NCBI GenBank assembly: GCA_049941595.1
Contig: JBNFNA010000002.1
Span: forward strand, 1 to 64,000
Direction: 5' to 3'
Origin: Pasteurella sp049941595
Lineage (GTDB): Bacteria > Pseudomonadota > Gammaproteobacteria > Enterobacterales > Pasteurellaceae
DNA: 64,000 nt
Shown here: in pieces, positions 49,926-59,029 of the stretch
Position numbering within the stretch: the first letter of the stretch is position 1
How the letters are laid out: each line of letters begins with the position of its first letter
The notes under the pieces: generated by a model
The model's database searches: none
Seen by the model: only the letters and a program-made list of their open reading frames with translations
What the model was told of the DNA's origin: nothing
Made by a program: the position numbers and the translations under genes

Positions 49926-51896
49926 ATGGATAGAAGACGTTTTCTGCAATTGGGTGCTTGCAGTATTTTAACTTTTACCGCATCTAAATATGTTTTTGCT
50001 ACCCCTAAAAATTCAGCATCACTTCGTGTGATTGCAACGACTGACTTACACAGTTTTTTAACAGATTTTGACTATTATAAAGATGCACCTACTGAAAAAT
50101 TTGGTTTTACTCGTGCAGCAACTTTAATCAGGCAAGCGCGTCACGAAGTGAAAAACAGCGTGTTAGTGGATAATGGTGACTTAATTCAAGGTAACCCAAT
50201 TGCTGACTACCAAGCGGCAAAAGGTTACAAAGAAGGTAAAATGAACCCAGCTATCGAAGTGTTAAACGCAATGCACTACGATGTGGGTACATTAGGTAAC
50301 CACGAATTTAACTACGGCTTAAAATACTTAGATGATGCCATCGCAGAAGCGAAATTCCCAATCATCAACGCAAACGTAGTGAAAGCAGATTCAGGCGAAC
50401 CGCGTTACCAACCTTATGTGATCCAAGAAAAAGGCATTATGGATGCTAACGGTCAATTACAAGTCGTGAAAATCGGTTATATCGGTTTTGTGCCACCACA
50501 AGTTATGGTGTGGGATAAAGCGCACTTAGAAGGCCACGTATTAGCGCACGATATCAAGAAAACTGCAGAAAAATATGTACCTGTGTTAAAAGAAAAAGGT
50601 GCAGATATCATCATCGCATTAGCACATACAGGGCCGTCTGATGAGCCATACAAAGAAGGCGCAGAAAACTCTGCATTCTATCTTGCTGATGTAAAAGGTA
50701 TCGATGCAATCATCTTTGGTCACTCACACCGTTTATTCCCGAACAAAGAATTTGCTAAATCACCAAACGTGGATATTGCAAAAGGTACCGTTAAAGGCGT
50801 GCCTGAAAGTATGGCAGGTTACTGGGGTAACAACATCAGTGTTGTCGACTTAGAACTTGCACAACACGATGACAAATGGGTGGTTGTAGACGGTAAAGCA
50901 GAGCTTCGCCCAATCTATGACAATGAGAAAAAAGTGGCAATCGCACAATCTGACGATGAAATGAACGCCATTCTTGCGCCAGTTCACGATGCAACACGTC
51001 AATTCGTTGCACAACCAATTGGTAAAGCAACCGATAATATGTACAGCTACCTTGCGTTAGTACAAGATGACCCAACAGTACAAATCGTAAACCAAGCACA
51101 AAAAGCATACGCTGAAAATGTAGTGAAAAGCTTACCTGAATTAGCTGGCTTACCAGTATTAAGTGCGGGCGCACCATTCAAAGCGGGTGGTCGTAAAAAT
51201 GACCCAAGTGGCTATACTGAAGTAGATAAAGGCGATTTAACGTTCCGTAACGCAGCAGACTTATACCTCTATCCAAACACATTAGTGATCGTAAAAGTGA
51301 CTGGTGCGCAATTAAAAGAATGGTTAGAGTGCAGCGCGGGTATGTTTAAACAAATCGACCCAGCAAGCGACAAACCACAAAGTTTATTAGATTGGACAGG
51401 CTTCCGTACTTATAACTTCGACGTTATCGATGGCGTACAATACCAATTCGATATTACTAAACCAGCACGTTATGATGGCGATTGCAAATTAATCAACGAT
51501 AAAGCTGAACGTGTAATCAACTTAACTTACCAAGGTAAACCAGTTGATCCTAAAGCTGAATTCTTAATTGCAACCAATAACTACCGTGCATACAGTGGTA
51601 AATTCCCAGGTACTGGCGATAAACACATCGTATTCGCAGCACCAGATGAAAACCGTCAAATTTTGGCGAACTACATCACTGAGGAAAGCAAAATACACGG
51701 TCACGTGAGCCCAAGTGCAGATAAGAACTGGCGTATTGCACCAATCAGTAGCAAAGTGAAATTAGATATTCGTTTTGAAACTTCACCAAGTGAAAAAGCG
51801 AAACAATTTATTCAAGAAAAATCGCAATATGCGGTTAACTTTGTCGGTACTGATGAAGTTGGTTTCGCAGTATACCAAGTGGATCTTTCAAAATAA
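49926..51896 (+). CDS. cpdB: Periplasmic 2',3'-cyclic-nucleotide phosphodiesterase / 3'-nucleotidase
   Basis: A 656-residue exported enzyme that degrades cyclic and 3' nucleotides for nucleoside uptake. The metallophosphoesterase domain has VIATTDLHSFLTDFD (about 34-48), VDNGDLIQGNP (about 81-91), GTLGNHEFNYG (about 121-131), ALAHTGPSDE (about 230) and GHSHRLFPN (about 263); the nucleotide-binding domain follows (about 365-560). The N-terminus DRRRFLQLGACSIL (2-15) resembles a twin-arginine signal rather than an ordinary Sec signal. AAGGAG precedes ATG. It appears monocistronic. Confidence 0.95.
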   Translation: MDRRRFLQLGACSILTFTASKYVFATPKNSASLRVIATTDLHSFLTDFDYYKDAPTEKFGFTRAATLIRQARHEVKNSVLVDNGDLIQGNPIADYQAAKGYKEGKMNPAIEVLNAMHYDVGTLGNHEFNYGLKYLDDAIAEAKFPIINANVVKADSGEPRYQPYVIQEKGIMDANGQLQVVKIGYIGFVPPQVMVWDKAHLEGHVLAHDIKKTAEKYVPVLKEKGADIIIALAHTGPSDEPYKEGAENSAFYLADVKGIDAIIFGHSHRLFPNKEFAKSPNVDIAKGTVKGVPESMAGYWGNNISVVDLELAQHDDKWVVVDGKAELRPIYDNEKKVAIAQSDDEMNAILAPVHDATRQFVAQPIGKATDNMYSYLALVQDDPTVQIVNQAQKAYAENVVKSLPELAGLPVLSAGAPFKAGGRKNDPSGYTEVDKGDLTFRNAADLYLYPNTLVIVKVTGAQLKEWLECSAGMFKQIDPASDKPQSLLDWTGFRTYNFDVIDGVQYQFDITKPARYDGDCKLINDKAERVINLTYQGKPVDPKAEFLIATNNYRAYSGKFPGTGDKHIVFAAPDENRQILANYITEESKIHGHVSPSADKNWRIAPISSKVKLDIRFETSPSEKAKQFIQEKSQYAVNFVGTDEVGFAVYQVDLSK

Positions 51897-51916
51897 TCCA
51901 CTTTCTCAATCAATTA

Positions 51917-51949
51917 AAAGCAAAGCGCGATTTACGCTTTGCTTTTTTT
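51917..51949 (+). terminator. cpdB terminator
   Basis: AAAGCAAAGCG (51917-51927), loop of seven, CGCTTTGCTTT (51935-51945), then TTTT. It also lies at the end of the converging methyltransferase-like gene. Confidence 0.93.
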
Positions 51950-52385
51950 ATATCCAACGTCTGACTTTTTGTTTATAAGCGAGATATTCTTCGCCAAACA
52001 ATTTTTCCAACACTTTTTCTTCTGGCTTAATTTGAAGTTGCGTAATACTAAAAAGAAAAACAATTAAAAAAATGACCGCACTTAAGCTACCAAGCCAGAG
52101 CCCCCACGCCAATAAAAGCAATGCTAAACTTAAATACATTGGGTTACGGCTAAATCGATATACCCCCCTGACAACCAACTGACTGGCTTTTTCTAACGCA
52201 ATAGGATCAACCGTGGTTTTTGCCTGCAAAAATTGCCAAAGGCTGATTGAGCCAATTACACCACTACAAACAAATAGCAATGCAATTGCCCATAAATAAC
52301 GAGGGAATGAATAAACAGGTGGTAAAAACCACATTACAGTAGCACAAGCTAAAAAAATCACAGGTGGTGGAATGCGTAATTTCAT
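51948..52385 (-). CDS. Membrane protein of the isoprenylcysteine/phospholipid methyltransferase superfamily
   Basis: A 145-residue protein with four hydrophobic segments. The signature GVYRFSRNPMYLSLALLLLAWGL (about 76-98) and the C-terminal PEEKVLEKLFGEEYLAYKQKVRRW match the ICMT/PEMT-type family, which uses S-adenosylmethionine at the membrane. The substrate is unknown for bacterial members of this type. I start it at ATG 52385 (MKLRIPPP), as in many homologues; a GTG at 52397 immediately after the upstream stop is the alternative. It is probably co-transcribed with the J-like gene. Confidence 0.78.
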   Translation of the reverse strand: MKLRIPPPVIFLACATVMWFLPPVYSFPRYLWAIALLFVCSGVIGSISLWQFLQAKTTVDPIALEKASQLVVRGVYRFSRNPMYLSLALLLLAWGLWLGSLSAVIFLIVFLFSITQLQIKPEEKVLEKLFGEEYLAYKQKVRRWI

Positions 52386-52397
52386 TAATAAACTCAC

Positions 52398-54155
52398 TCA
52401 AGGTACATTTTTTCTTAATTGATATAACAAGGCTATTTTTATCAACTTCTGGGCACCAATAACCAGAAACACAATAGGATAGAAAAATAATAACGGTTCT
52501 GCGCTGAAATAGCTTACCGCCCAGGTTAATAACACACTCACGGCAATCAGATCGAATACACTGCCTTTGTCTTCATAATTCATAAGCCAATTGATAATTT
52601 GCACAGGAAGCAAGAAAAACCAAATTGCTAATGCTCTCGTTCCATATATCAAACGCCAGAACATATTTTTATTTTCTAAATCACTTGCTGATATATCTCG
52701 CATTGCCAGTAACTGTAAGAAATAGCGGGAGGCATATCTTTCTAAAAAGAAATTGAAATTAATCCAAAAGAGGGCTAATTCCAACGCACAAGTATTCGTC
52801 CAAACCAGCATAAAATAAAGGAAGCAGGTCGTGAAAATGTAAGAAAAAATGCTGTTCCTTAACGGTCTCGTTGCTAAACATACCCAAGATAGAATCAAAA
52901 GTAAGAAATAAACTAAGTCCAAATAGTCAGGCATTGACACAGAATGGCGCACAACAAGCAATACAATAGGCAAACACAGCCCAATAAGGAAAGCAAAATA
53001 TCGATTTAACCACATCGCAAAAGGCAATAACACGCGATCAAAAGTAATGAGTATCAAAGTGCTCATAAATAAGAATGTCAACACAAAAACACTCGCTGAA
53101 AGCAGCTCATCAATAAACGCTGTTTCAGCGTAATAGATCATTATCACTAATCCAATAATTAACTCACCTCGAAACATCAGACGCAATAAAATTGCCCAGT
53201 CATACAAGCGTTTAATGCCCTTATGTTGTTTTTCAAAAAACTGGCGTTTTTGCTCCGACAATTCATAAAATAGAAAAGGCGCAATCAGAAAGGCGTAAAG
53301 CACATTGAAAATGAAATTTGTGCCTTGATTTAAACGCGCAAGGAATGTGCTAAAAATGGGATATTCAAAAAATCGTGTCGGTTGAGGGGAATGAAGATCA
53401 GCTAATAAAATATATTTATTTAGATCTTCTATGTCATCATAATTAAGACGATATTGGATTTGATAATCATTGTGCCAGTTAAAATAAGAAGACCATTGTG
53501 CCCATAACATTGGGTTTTCTACATTATTCTCTCGTAAAAAACTCAAAAACGCCCAAGAAACATCTTCACTCTCTTCAATCGGTAATTTAGTGAGTAAATG
53601 CTGTATTTCTTTCCATTTTTCAATCAGTAAAACATCACCGCCCAGCTTGAACCAACGTTCAATGGTTTCAATCAGTTGAGGAGCACTGATATGCTCATAA
53701 AAGAGTTCCGATGTATCAATTGCGGCATTAATGCTGAATGCTTCGGCTGAATTATTTTGTTCAGTGCTACAATCCGGAGTTGAATCTGCATCCGGTTTAT
53801 TTATATTAGAGAGGAAGTCAGATTTATTAAACCAAGTAGAATACACCTCATCAAAACGAAATTCGTTTGCAAATAACTGTGCTGTATTTTGCTCTTCTAC
53901 AAGTTCATAACCTGCATTTTTTTCATTTTCTCGGGTGTCTATATCATCATCGAGCCAATTATCTTTATCTTGATAATCATTTTGGCTTGCAAAATAAGGT
54001 GCCATCATCAAGGCATCATCGAAAGCCTCCCGCAAACACTGATAGGCCTCAGGGTCGTCATCTGGGCGGGTGACTTTTAGCTTTTTTGCATAGGCACGAC
54101 GAATTTCTCGCTCGTCATAAGTCGGCTCAATACCCAAAAGCGTCCAACAGCTCAT
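52398..54155 (-). CDS. Membrane-bound J-domain-like protein, likely HscC partner
   Basis: A 585-residue protein. Residues 1-45 form a J-like domain (WTLLGIEPTYDEREIRRAYAKK, then PDDDPEAYQCLREAFDDAL), but the usual HPD reads RPD at 30-32. A long acidic middle part (45-290) follows, then about ten membrane helices in the C-terminal half. It sits directly after the Hsp70 gene, as djlB/djlC-type genes relate to hscC in E. coli, so I infer it works with that chaperone at the membrane. Loss of the histidine makes stimulation of Hsp70 ATPase doubtful. Confidence 0.78.
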   Translation of the reverse strand: MSCWTLLGIEPTYDEREIRRAYAKKLKVTRPDDDPEAYQCLREAFDDALMMAPYFASQNDYQDKDNWLDDDIDTRENEKNAGYELVEEQNTAQLFANEFRFDEVYSTWFNKSDFLSNINKPDADSTPDCSTEQNNSAEAFSINAAIDTSELFYEHISAPQLIETIERWFKLGGDVLLIEKWKEIQHLLTKLPIEESEDVSWAFLSFLRENNVENPMLWAQWSSYFNWHNDYQIQYRLNYDDIEDLNKYILLADLHSPQPTRFFEYPIFSTFLARLNQGTNFIFNVLYAFLIAPFLFYELSEQKRQFFEKQHKGIKRLYDWAILLRLMFRGELIIGLVIMIYYAETAFIDELLSASVFVLTFLFMSTLILITFDRVLLPFAMWLNRYFAFLIGLCLPIVLLVVRHSVSMPDYLDLVYFLLLILSWVCLATRPLRNSIFSYIFTTCFLYFMLVWTNTCALELALFWINFNFFLERYASRYFLQLLAMRDISASDLENKNMFWRLIYGTRALAIWFFLLPVQIINWLMNYEDKGSVFDLIAVSVLLTWAVSYFSAEPLLFFYPIVFLVIGAQKLIKIALLYQLRKNVP

Positions 54156-54173
54156 TACCCATTCTCCCGTTAT

Positions 54174-55883
54174 TTATAACAACCAACCACCATCATAACG
54201 AGATAGAAAATCACCAAAATGTTTTTGTGCTCGTCGTATTTGCGTGTCATCTTGTGAATCTAAAGCACATAAGAAATAGCCCATCTGTTCACTAATCACT
54301 TGTCGATTATCGCCTAAATATTCACCATATAGGCGTTTTGCTTTTTCTAGTAAGTAAATATTTTGCTCTTGCTCACGTGGATGCACTTTAAGTGCGGTCA
54401 ATTTTTGGCGAGATTCTGCAATTTGCGTATCCGTCAAATTTTGTGCATTTTGCTGGAAAATATTTGAAACTTGTAAATTGAGTTCTTGATTGCTAATGTC
54501 CACTTCCAATAGCCCATTGGAGTCATAACTAAAGCGTACATCAATCGCAATCTCTCCCGCAGGTTTTGGCGGAATTCGAATACTCATTTCGCCTAAGTGC
54601 AAATTCTCTTTCGCTAATGGAGATTCACCTTGTAACACTTCAAATAAAATTTGGGTTTGGTTATCCGTCACAGTACTAAAAGTTTGTACACGAGAAACTG
54701 GCACAGGCATATTGCGTTCAATAATCGGGGCAAATTGCCCTTCAATGCGTCTACCATCAGACAAATAACGTACAATATTCGTACCTAACGAAAAAGGCAT
54801 TACATCTGTTAATACAATCTCTTCAACACAATGATGGCGAGCAATTAAAGCAGCTTGTACTGCGGCACCTCGTGCAATCGCCTCATCAGGATTGATACTG
54901 GCTTGAGGAATACGCTGGAAAAGTTGTCCTAACATATTACGGATCATCGGCATACGTGTTGCACCACCGACTAAAATCACGCCTTCAATTTGATTAGGTT
55001 TCAATCTTGCATCACGCAACGCACGTTCCAAAGGCTGACGAAGACGGAATAATAAAGGTTGAGCCGCTTGTTGAAATTCATTTAACGTGACTTTAGCTTG
55101 ATGTTGCACGCCTTCAAGCGTCAAACAAATATCTACTTGTTTAGACTGACTTAACGCCCGTTTGGCATTCTCAAAAATCTGCCAATTTTCATTATTCTCT
55201 TGGATTTTAAGGCGTTCTTTCTCACTTAAAGTGGTGCAATTTTGTAAGAAACAATGACATAGCGCTTGAACAAAATCTTCACCACCTAAATGATTGTCCC
55301 CAGCACTTGCAGAAACTTGAACAACACCATCAAAATAATCCAAAATCGACACATCAAATGTGCCACCACCGAGATCATAAATCAGGAAACGCGTATCATC
55401 AGGCTTTTCTTGTAAGTTATAAGCAAGCCCTGCGGCTGTGGGTTCGTTTAATAAACGTAAAACATTTAAGCCCGCCATTTGCGCAGCGGCTTTTGTCGCT
55501 TGACGTTGAATAGCATTAAAATAAGCAGGAACAGTGATTACCACATCTTCAACGGGTTCACCCAAAAAAATTTCGGCATCTTCTTTCAAACTTTTTAAAA
55601 TAATTGCGGATAATTCTTCTGCTCGAAAACTTCGCTGGCCAAGTTTAAAAATTTTATCGGTGCCCATAAAGCGTTTAAATGCAGCTGCACTTAAATGTGG
55701 TTGAGTGGCTAATCGCTCACGAGCAGAAAGCCCGACGAGTAAGCGGTCATCATCACTTACACTGATCACTGATGGCGTTAAATAATGTCCTAACTTATTC
55801 GGAATTAATCTTGTTTCACCATCAACAAATTGCGCAATGAGGCTGTTTGTAGTACCTAAATCAATACCAATTTGCAATGCCAT
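54174..55883 (-). CDS. hscC: HscC-type Hsp70 chaperone
   Basis: A 569-residue specialised Hsp70. The ATPase domain has IGIDLGTTNSLIAQF (5-19), VITVPAYFNAIQRQATKAAAQ (about 130-150), LLNEPTAAGLAYNL (about 160-173), IYDLGGGTFDVSILD (about 183-197) and VILVGGATRMPMIRNML (about 300-316). The substrate domain (about 370-485) and lid (about 490-569) are shorter than in DnaK, as in HscC of E. coli (about 556 residues). HscC clients are unknown; it is not the iron-sulfur chaperone HscA. The J-like gene follows after 18 bases. Confidence 0.9.
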   Translation of the reverse strand: MALQIGIDLGTTNSLIAQFVDGETRLIPNKLGHYLTPSVISVSDDDRLLVGLSARERLATQPHLSAAAFKRFMGTDKIFKLGQRSFRAEELSAIILKSLKEDAEIFLGEPVEDVVITVPAYFNAIQRQATKAAAQMAGLNVLRLLNEPTAAGLAYNLQEKPDDTRFLIYDLGGGTFDVSILDYFDGVVQVSASAGDNHLGGEDFVQALCHCFLQNCTTLSEKERLKIQENNENWQIFENAKRALSQSKQVDICLTLEGVQHQAKVTLNEFQQAAQPLLFRLRQPLERALRDARLKPNQIEGVILVGGATRMPMIRNMLGQLFQRIPQASINPDEAIARGAAVQAALIARHHCVEEIVLTDVMPFSLGTNIVRYLSDGRRIEGQFAPIIERNMPVPVSRVQTFSTVTDNQTQILFEVLQGESPLAKENLHLGEMSIRIPPKPAGEIAIDVRFSYDSNGLLEVDISNQELNLQVSNIFQQNAQNLTDTQIAESRQKLTALKVHPREQEQNIYLLEKAKRLYGEYLGDNRQVISEQMGYFLCALDSQDDTQIRRAQKHFGDFLSRYDGGWLL

Positions 55884-55921
55884 TTAAACTTTCCTATCTA
55901 CGAAAAAAATCGTCACATAAT

Positions 55922-55951
55922 AAAAAAGGCTTGGAACTTAAACTCCAAGCC
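55922..55951 (-). terminator. Terminator after yfgM
   Basis: GGCTTGGA (55928-55935) pairs with TCCAAGCC (55944-55951); on the minus strand six T follow. It ends the rlmN-to-yfgM operon. Confidence 0.92.
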
Positions 55952-55963
55952 TCATAAATATAA

Positions 55964-56578
55964 TTATAAATTATTTAACCGCACTTTCAACCATTGTGCT
56001 TCTAATGGAGAAGCTTTTTCTTGTGCTTTTTCATAATTTGTTTTCGCAGAAAGAATATCGCCTTTTGCGAGGAAAATATCTCCCATTAAAAGATATTTTT
56101 TACTGTCCCAAGCATCGGACTTCACTTTATTTAAGCTGTCTAATGCACCATTATAATCGTGTTGTTGGTATTGAACAGAGGCTAAACGTAATGATCCAAT
56201 TGAAGCCAAAATATCATCTGGTGCATCTGCAACTGCTTGCTTTAAAGTCTTTTCTGCTAATGCATAGAATTGTTGGTCTACTTCAACTTTCGCTTTGTTT
56301 AATAACGCCAATGTTGAATAAGCATTTTTGCCACTTTCTTGTACAAACTGTTCAATTTGTTTATTACGTTCCGTTAAATCGGTGGTGTTGCTATAAATTA
56401 AATGCTCATAAGCCGCAGAGGTTTGTTGAGTTTTTGTAATTTGGTAACTTTTCCAATAATTCCAACCAAAAATTGCTGCAAAGGCTAAAATCACAGAAGC
56501 AATTACAGTTTTGTGATTTTCACTCCACCACGCTTTCAGCTGATTCAGCTCTTGTTCTTCTTCAATTGTATAAGCCAT
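55964..56578 (-). CDS. yfgM: YfgM, ancillary subunit of the SecYEG translocon
   Basis: A 204-residue inner-membrane protein with one helix (about 23-41) and a periplasmic TPR domain. The N-terminus YTIEEEQELNQLKAWWSENH (3-22) is diagnostic. In E. coli, YfgM with PpiD helps newly exported proteins fold. It is the last gene of the operon; bamB, which follows in E. coli, is absent here. Confidence 0.92.
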   Translation of the reverse strand: MAYTIEEEQELNQLKAWWSENHKTVIASVILAFAAIFGWNYWKSYQITKTQQTSAAYEHLIYSNTTDLTERNKQIEQFVQESGKNAYSTLALLNKAKVEVDQQFYALAEKTLKQAVADAPDDILASIGSLRLASVQYQQHDYNGALDSLNKVKSDAWDSKKYLLMGDIFLAKGDILSAKTNYEKAQEKASPLEAQWLKVRLNNL

Positions 56579-56595
56579 TTTAAATCCTTATTTGA

Positions 56596-57867
56596 TTACA
56601 AATTCTTACTAATGTAAGCGACAATTTCGCCTAATGCAATAGTTTGCTGCTCTGCTCCGCCCAGTAAGTGCTTCACTACAACTTGCTGGTTTTGAACTTC
56701 GCTTTCACCGATGACTAATGCAAGTGTTGCACCGCTTTTATCTGCACGTTTAAATTGTTTTTTGAAGTTACCGCCACTGCAGTGTGTCATTACACGCAAG
56801 CTTGGTAATTCAGAACGCAATGTTTCAGCCAATTGAAATGCGGCTAAAGTAGTGCCTTCACCTTGGTAAACCACATAAATATCGACCGCACTTGGCAATG
56901 CAATGTCTTTATTCACTTCTTGCACTAATAACACTAAACGCTCCAAGCCCATTGCGAAGCCAACGCCTGTGGTTGCGTGCCCGCCTAGCTGTTCAACTAA
57001 GCCATCATAACGACCACCACCACAAACAGTACCTTGTGCACCTAATGCTGAAGTCACCCATTCAAATACGGTTTTATTGTAATAATCTAAACCACGTACT
57101 AGTTTAGGGTTCACTTCGTATTGAATACCCACTGCATCTAACAATGCACAAAGTTGTGCAAAATGCTCACGGCTGTCATCATCTAAATAATCTAATAACT
57201 TCGGTGCACCATTTAACACTTCTTGTAACGCTTGGTTTTTGGTGTCCAAAATACGTAAAGGGTTTTTATCTAAACGTTCTTTTTCTTCATCACTTAATAA
57301 ATCAACGTGTTGTTGTAAGAATTCAACTAGTGCAGAACGGTAATTTTTACGCGCTTCTAAAGAACCGATTGAGTTAAGCTGTAAAGTAACGTGATCAAAA
57401 ATACCTAATTCTTTCCATAAACGTGCAGTTAAAATAATTAATTCTGCATCAATTTCTGGATTAGGAATACCAAATACTTCAACACCCGCTTGGTGGAATT
57501 GGCGATAACGACCTTTTTGTGGACGCTCGTGACGGAACATTGGTCCCATATACCATAAACGTTGTTCTTGGTTATAAATCCAGCCGTGTTCAATTGCCGC
57601 ACGTACACAACCCGCTGTCCCTTCTGGACGTAAAGTTAATTGTTCATCGTTATCCCAAAAAGTGTACATTTCTTTTGATACCACATCCGTGACTTCACCG
57701 ATTGCACGTGCAAATAACGGTGTGCTTTCCACGATCGGCATACGGACTTCAGAATAACCATAATTTTGTAAAACTGACCGCACTTTGCCTTCCACCCATT
57801 GCCATAACGGGCTTTCAGTTGGGGAACAATCATTCATACCACGAATTGCTTGAATTGTTTTTGCCAC
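56596..57867 (-). CDS. hisS: Histidyl-tRNA synthetase
   Basis: A 423-residue class II synthetase. Motif 1 lies near 40-60, motif 2 is GPMFRHERPQKGRYRQFHQAG (about 107-127), the histidine-specific LVRGLDYYNKTVFEW (about 256-270) follows, and motif 3 is GVGFAMGLERLVLL (about 304-317). The anticodon-binding domain ends the protein. The gap to yfgM is 17 bases. Confidence 0.97.
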   Translation of the reverse strand: MAKTIQAIRGMNDCSPTESPLWQWVEGKVRSVLQNYGYSEVRMPIVESTPLFARAIGEVTDVVSKEMYTFWDNDEQLTLRPEGTAGCVRAAIEHGWIYNQEQRLWYMGPMFRHERPQKGRYRQFHQAGVEVFGIPNPEIDAELIILTARLWKELGIFDHVTLQLNSIGSLEARKNYRSALVEFLQQHVDLLSDEEKERLDKNPLRILDTKNQALQEVLNGAPKLLDYLDDDSREHFAQLCALLDAVGIQYEVNPKLVRGLDYYNKTVFEWVTSALGAQGTVCGGGRYDGLVEQLGGHATTGVGFAMGLERLVLLVQEVNKDIALPSAVDIYVVYQGEGTTLAAFQLAETLRSELPSLRVMTHCSGGNFKKQFKRADKSGATLALVIGESEVQNQQVVVKHLLGGAEQQTIALGEIVAYISKNL

Positions 57868-57898
57868 AATAATGTCCTACTTCTTTTCTCTTGTTATT

Positions 57899-59002
57899 TT
57901 AAATAATTCTGTTTTTTGGATCCTGTGCTGCAACACGCGCACGGATTTTTGCTTCTAACTGATTAATTAAATCATCGTTATCAAAGCGTTCTTTTTGGCG
58001 TTCACCATCTAAATAATAGCCACTTTTCTTGTTACCGCCAGTCACGCCTAAATCAGAAACTAGCGCTTCACCTGGCCCATTTACCACACAACCAATAATA
58101 GACACATCCATTGGTGTGATAATGTCTTCAAGGCGTTGTTCAAGGGCGTTCACTGTACCAATCACATCAAATTCTTGACGTGAACAAGTTGGGCAAGCGA
58201 TAAAGTTAATACCACGTGAACGAATACGCAGTGATTTTAAAATATCAAAGCCGACTTTGATTTCTTCCACAGGATCTGCCGCTAACGACACACGTAATGT
58301 ATCGCCAATGCCTTCGGCTAAAAGCATTCCTAAACCGACCGCACTTTTCACGGCGCCTGCACGCGCCCCACCTGCTTCAGTGATACCTAAATGCAATGGT
58401 TGTGAAATTGCTTTTGCTAATAAACGGTAAGATTCAACGGCTAAGAAAACGTCTGATGCTTTCACACTCACTTTAAATTGATCGAAGTTCAAACGATCTA
58501 AAATCTCTACGTGGCGTAATGCTGACTCTAATAATGCCTCTGGTGTTGGCTCGCCGTATTTTTCTTGCAGATCTTTTTCCAAAGACCCCGCATTCACCCC
58601 AATACGAATTGGAATATTGTTGTCACGTGCACAATCCACCACCGCACGAATACGATCTTCACGACCGATATTACCCGGGTTGATACGTAAACAATCCACA
58701 CCGTATTCTGCCACTTTTAATGCAATACGATAGTCAAAATGAATATCTGCCACTAATGGCACACTCACTTGTTGTTTAATTAATTTGAATGCTTCTGCAG
58801 CATCCATTGTCGGTACAGAAACACGCACAATATCTGCGCCCACACGCTCAAGCGCTTTGATTTGAGCGACTGTAGCTTCCACATCCGTCGTTCTGGTGTT
58901 CGTCATTGATTGCACTGCAATTGGTGCATCGCCTCCCACTGGCACATTGCCGACGTAGATTTTTTTTGACTCTCTACGTTTAATATTTGGTTTTGCTAAC
59001 AT
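57899..59002 (-). CDS. ispG: 4-hydroxy-3-methylbut-2-en-1-yl diphosphate synthase
   Basis: The penultimate step of the MEP isoprenoid pathway, using a 4Fe-4S cluster. The 367-residue short bacterial form has a TIM-barrel domain (VQSMTNTRTTDVEATVAQI, about 31-49) and the cluster ligands CPTCSRQEFD (about 267-276) and GCVVNGPGEA (about 306-315). It lies between rodZ and hisS, the conserved order. Confidence 0.97.
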   Translation of the reverse strand: MLAKPNIKRRESKKIYVGNVPVGGDAPIAVQSMTNTRTTDVEATVAQIKALERVGADIVRVSVPTMDAAEAFKLIKQQVSVPLVADIHFDYRIALKVAEYGVDCLRINPGNIGREDRIRAVVDCARDNNIPIRIGVNAGSLEKDLQEKYGEPTPEALLESALRHVEILDRLNFDQFKVSVKASDVFLAVESYRLLAKAISQPLHLGITEAGGARAGAVKSAVGLGMLLAEGIGDTLRVSLAADPVEEIKVGFDILKSLRIRSRGINFIACPTCSRQEFDVIGTVNALEQRLEDIITPMDVSIIGCVVNGPGEALVSDLGVTGGNKKSGYYLDGERQKERFDNDDLINQLEAKIRARVAAQDPKNRII

Positions 59003-59029
59003 CTTAGTTTGCTACCTTCATTTGCCACA

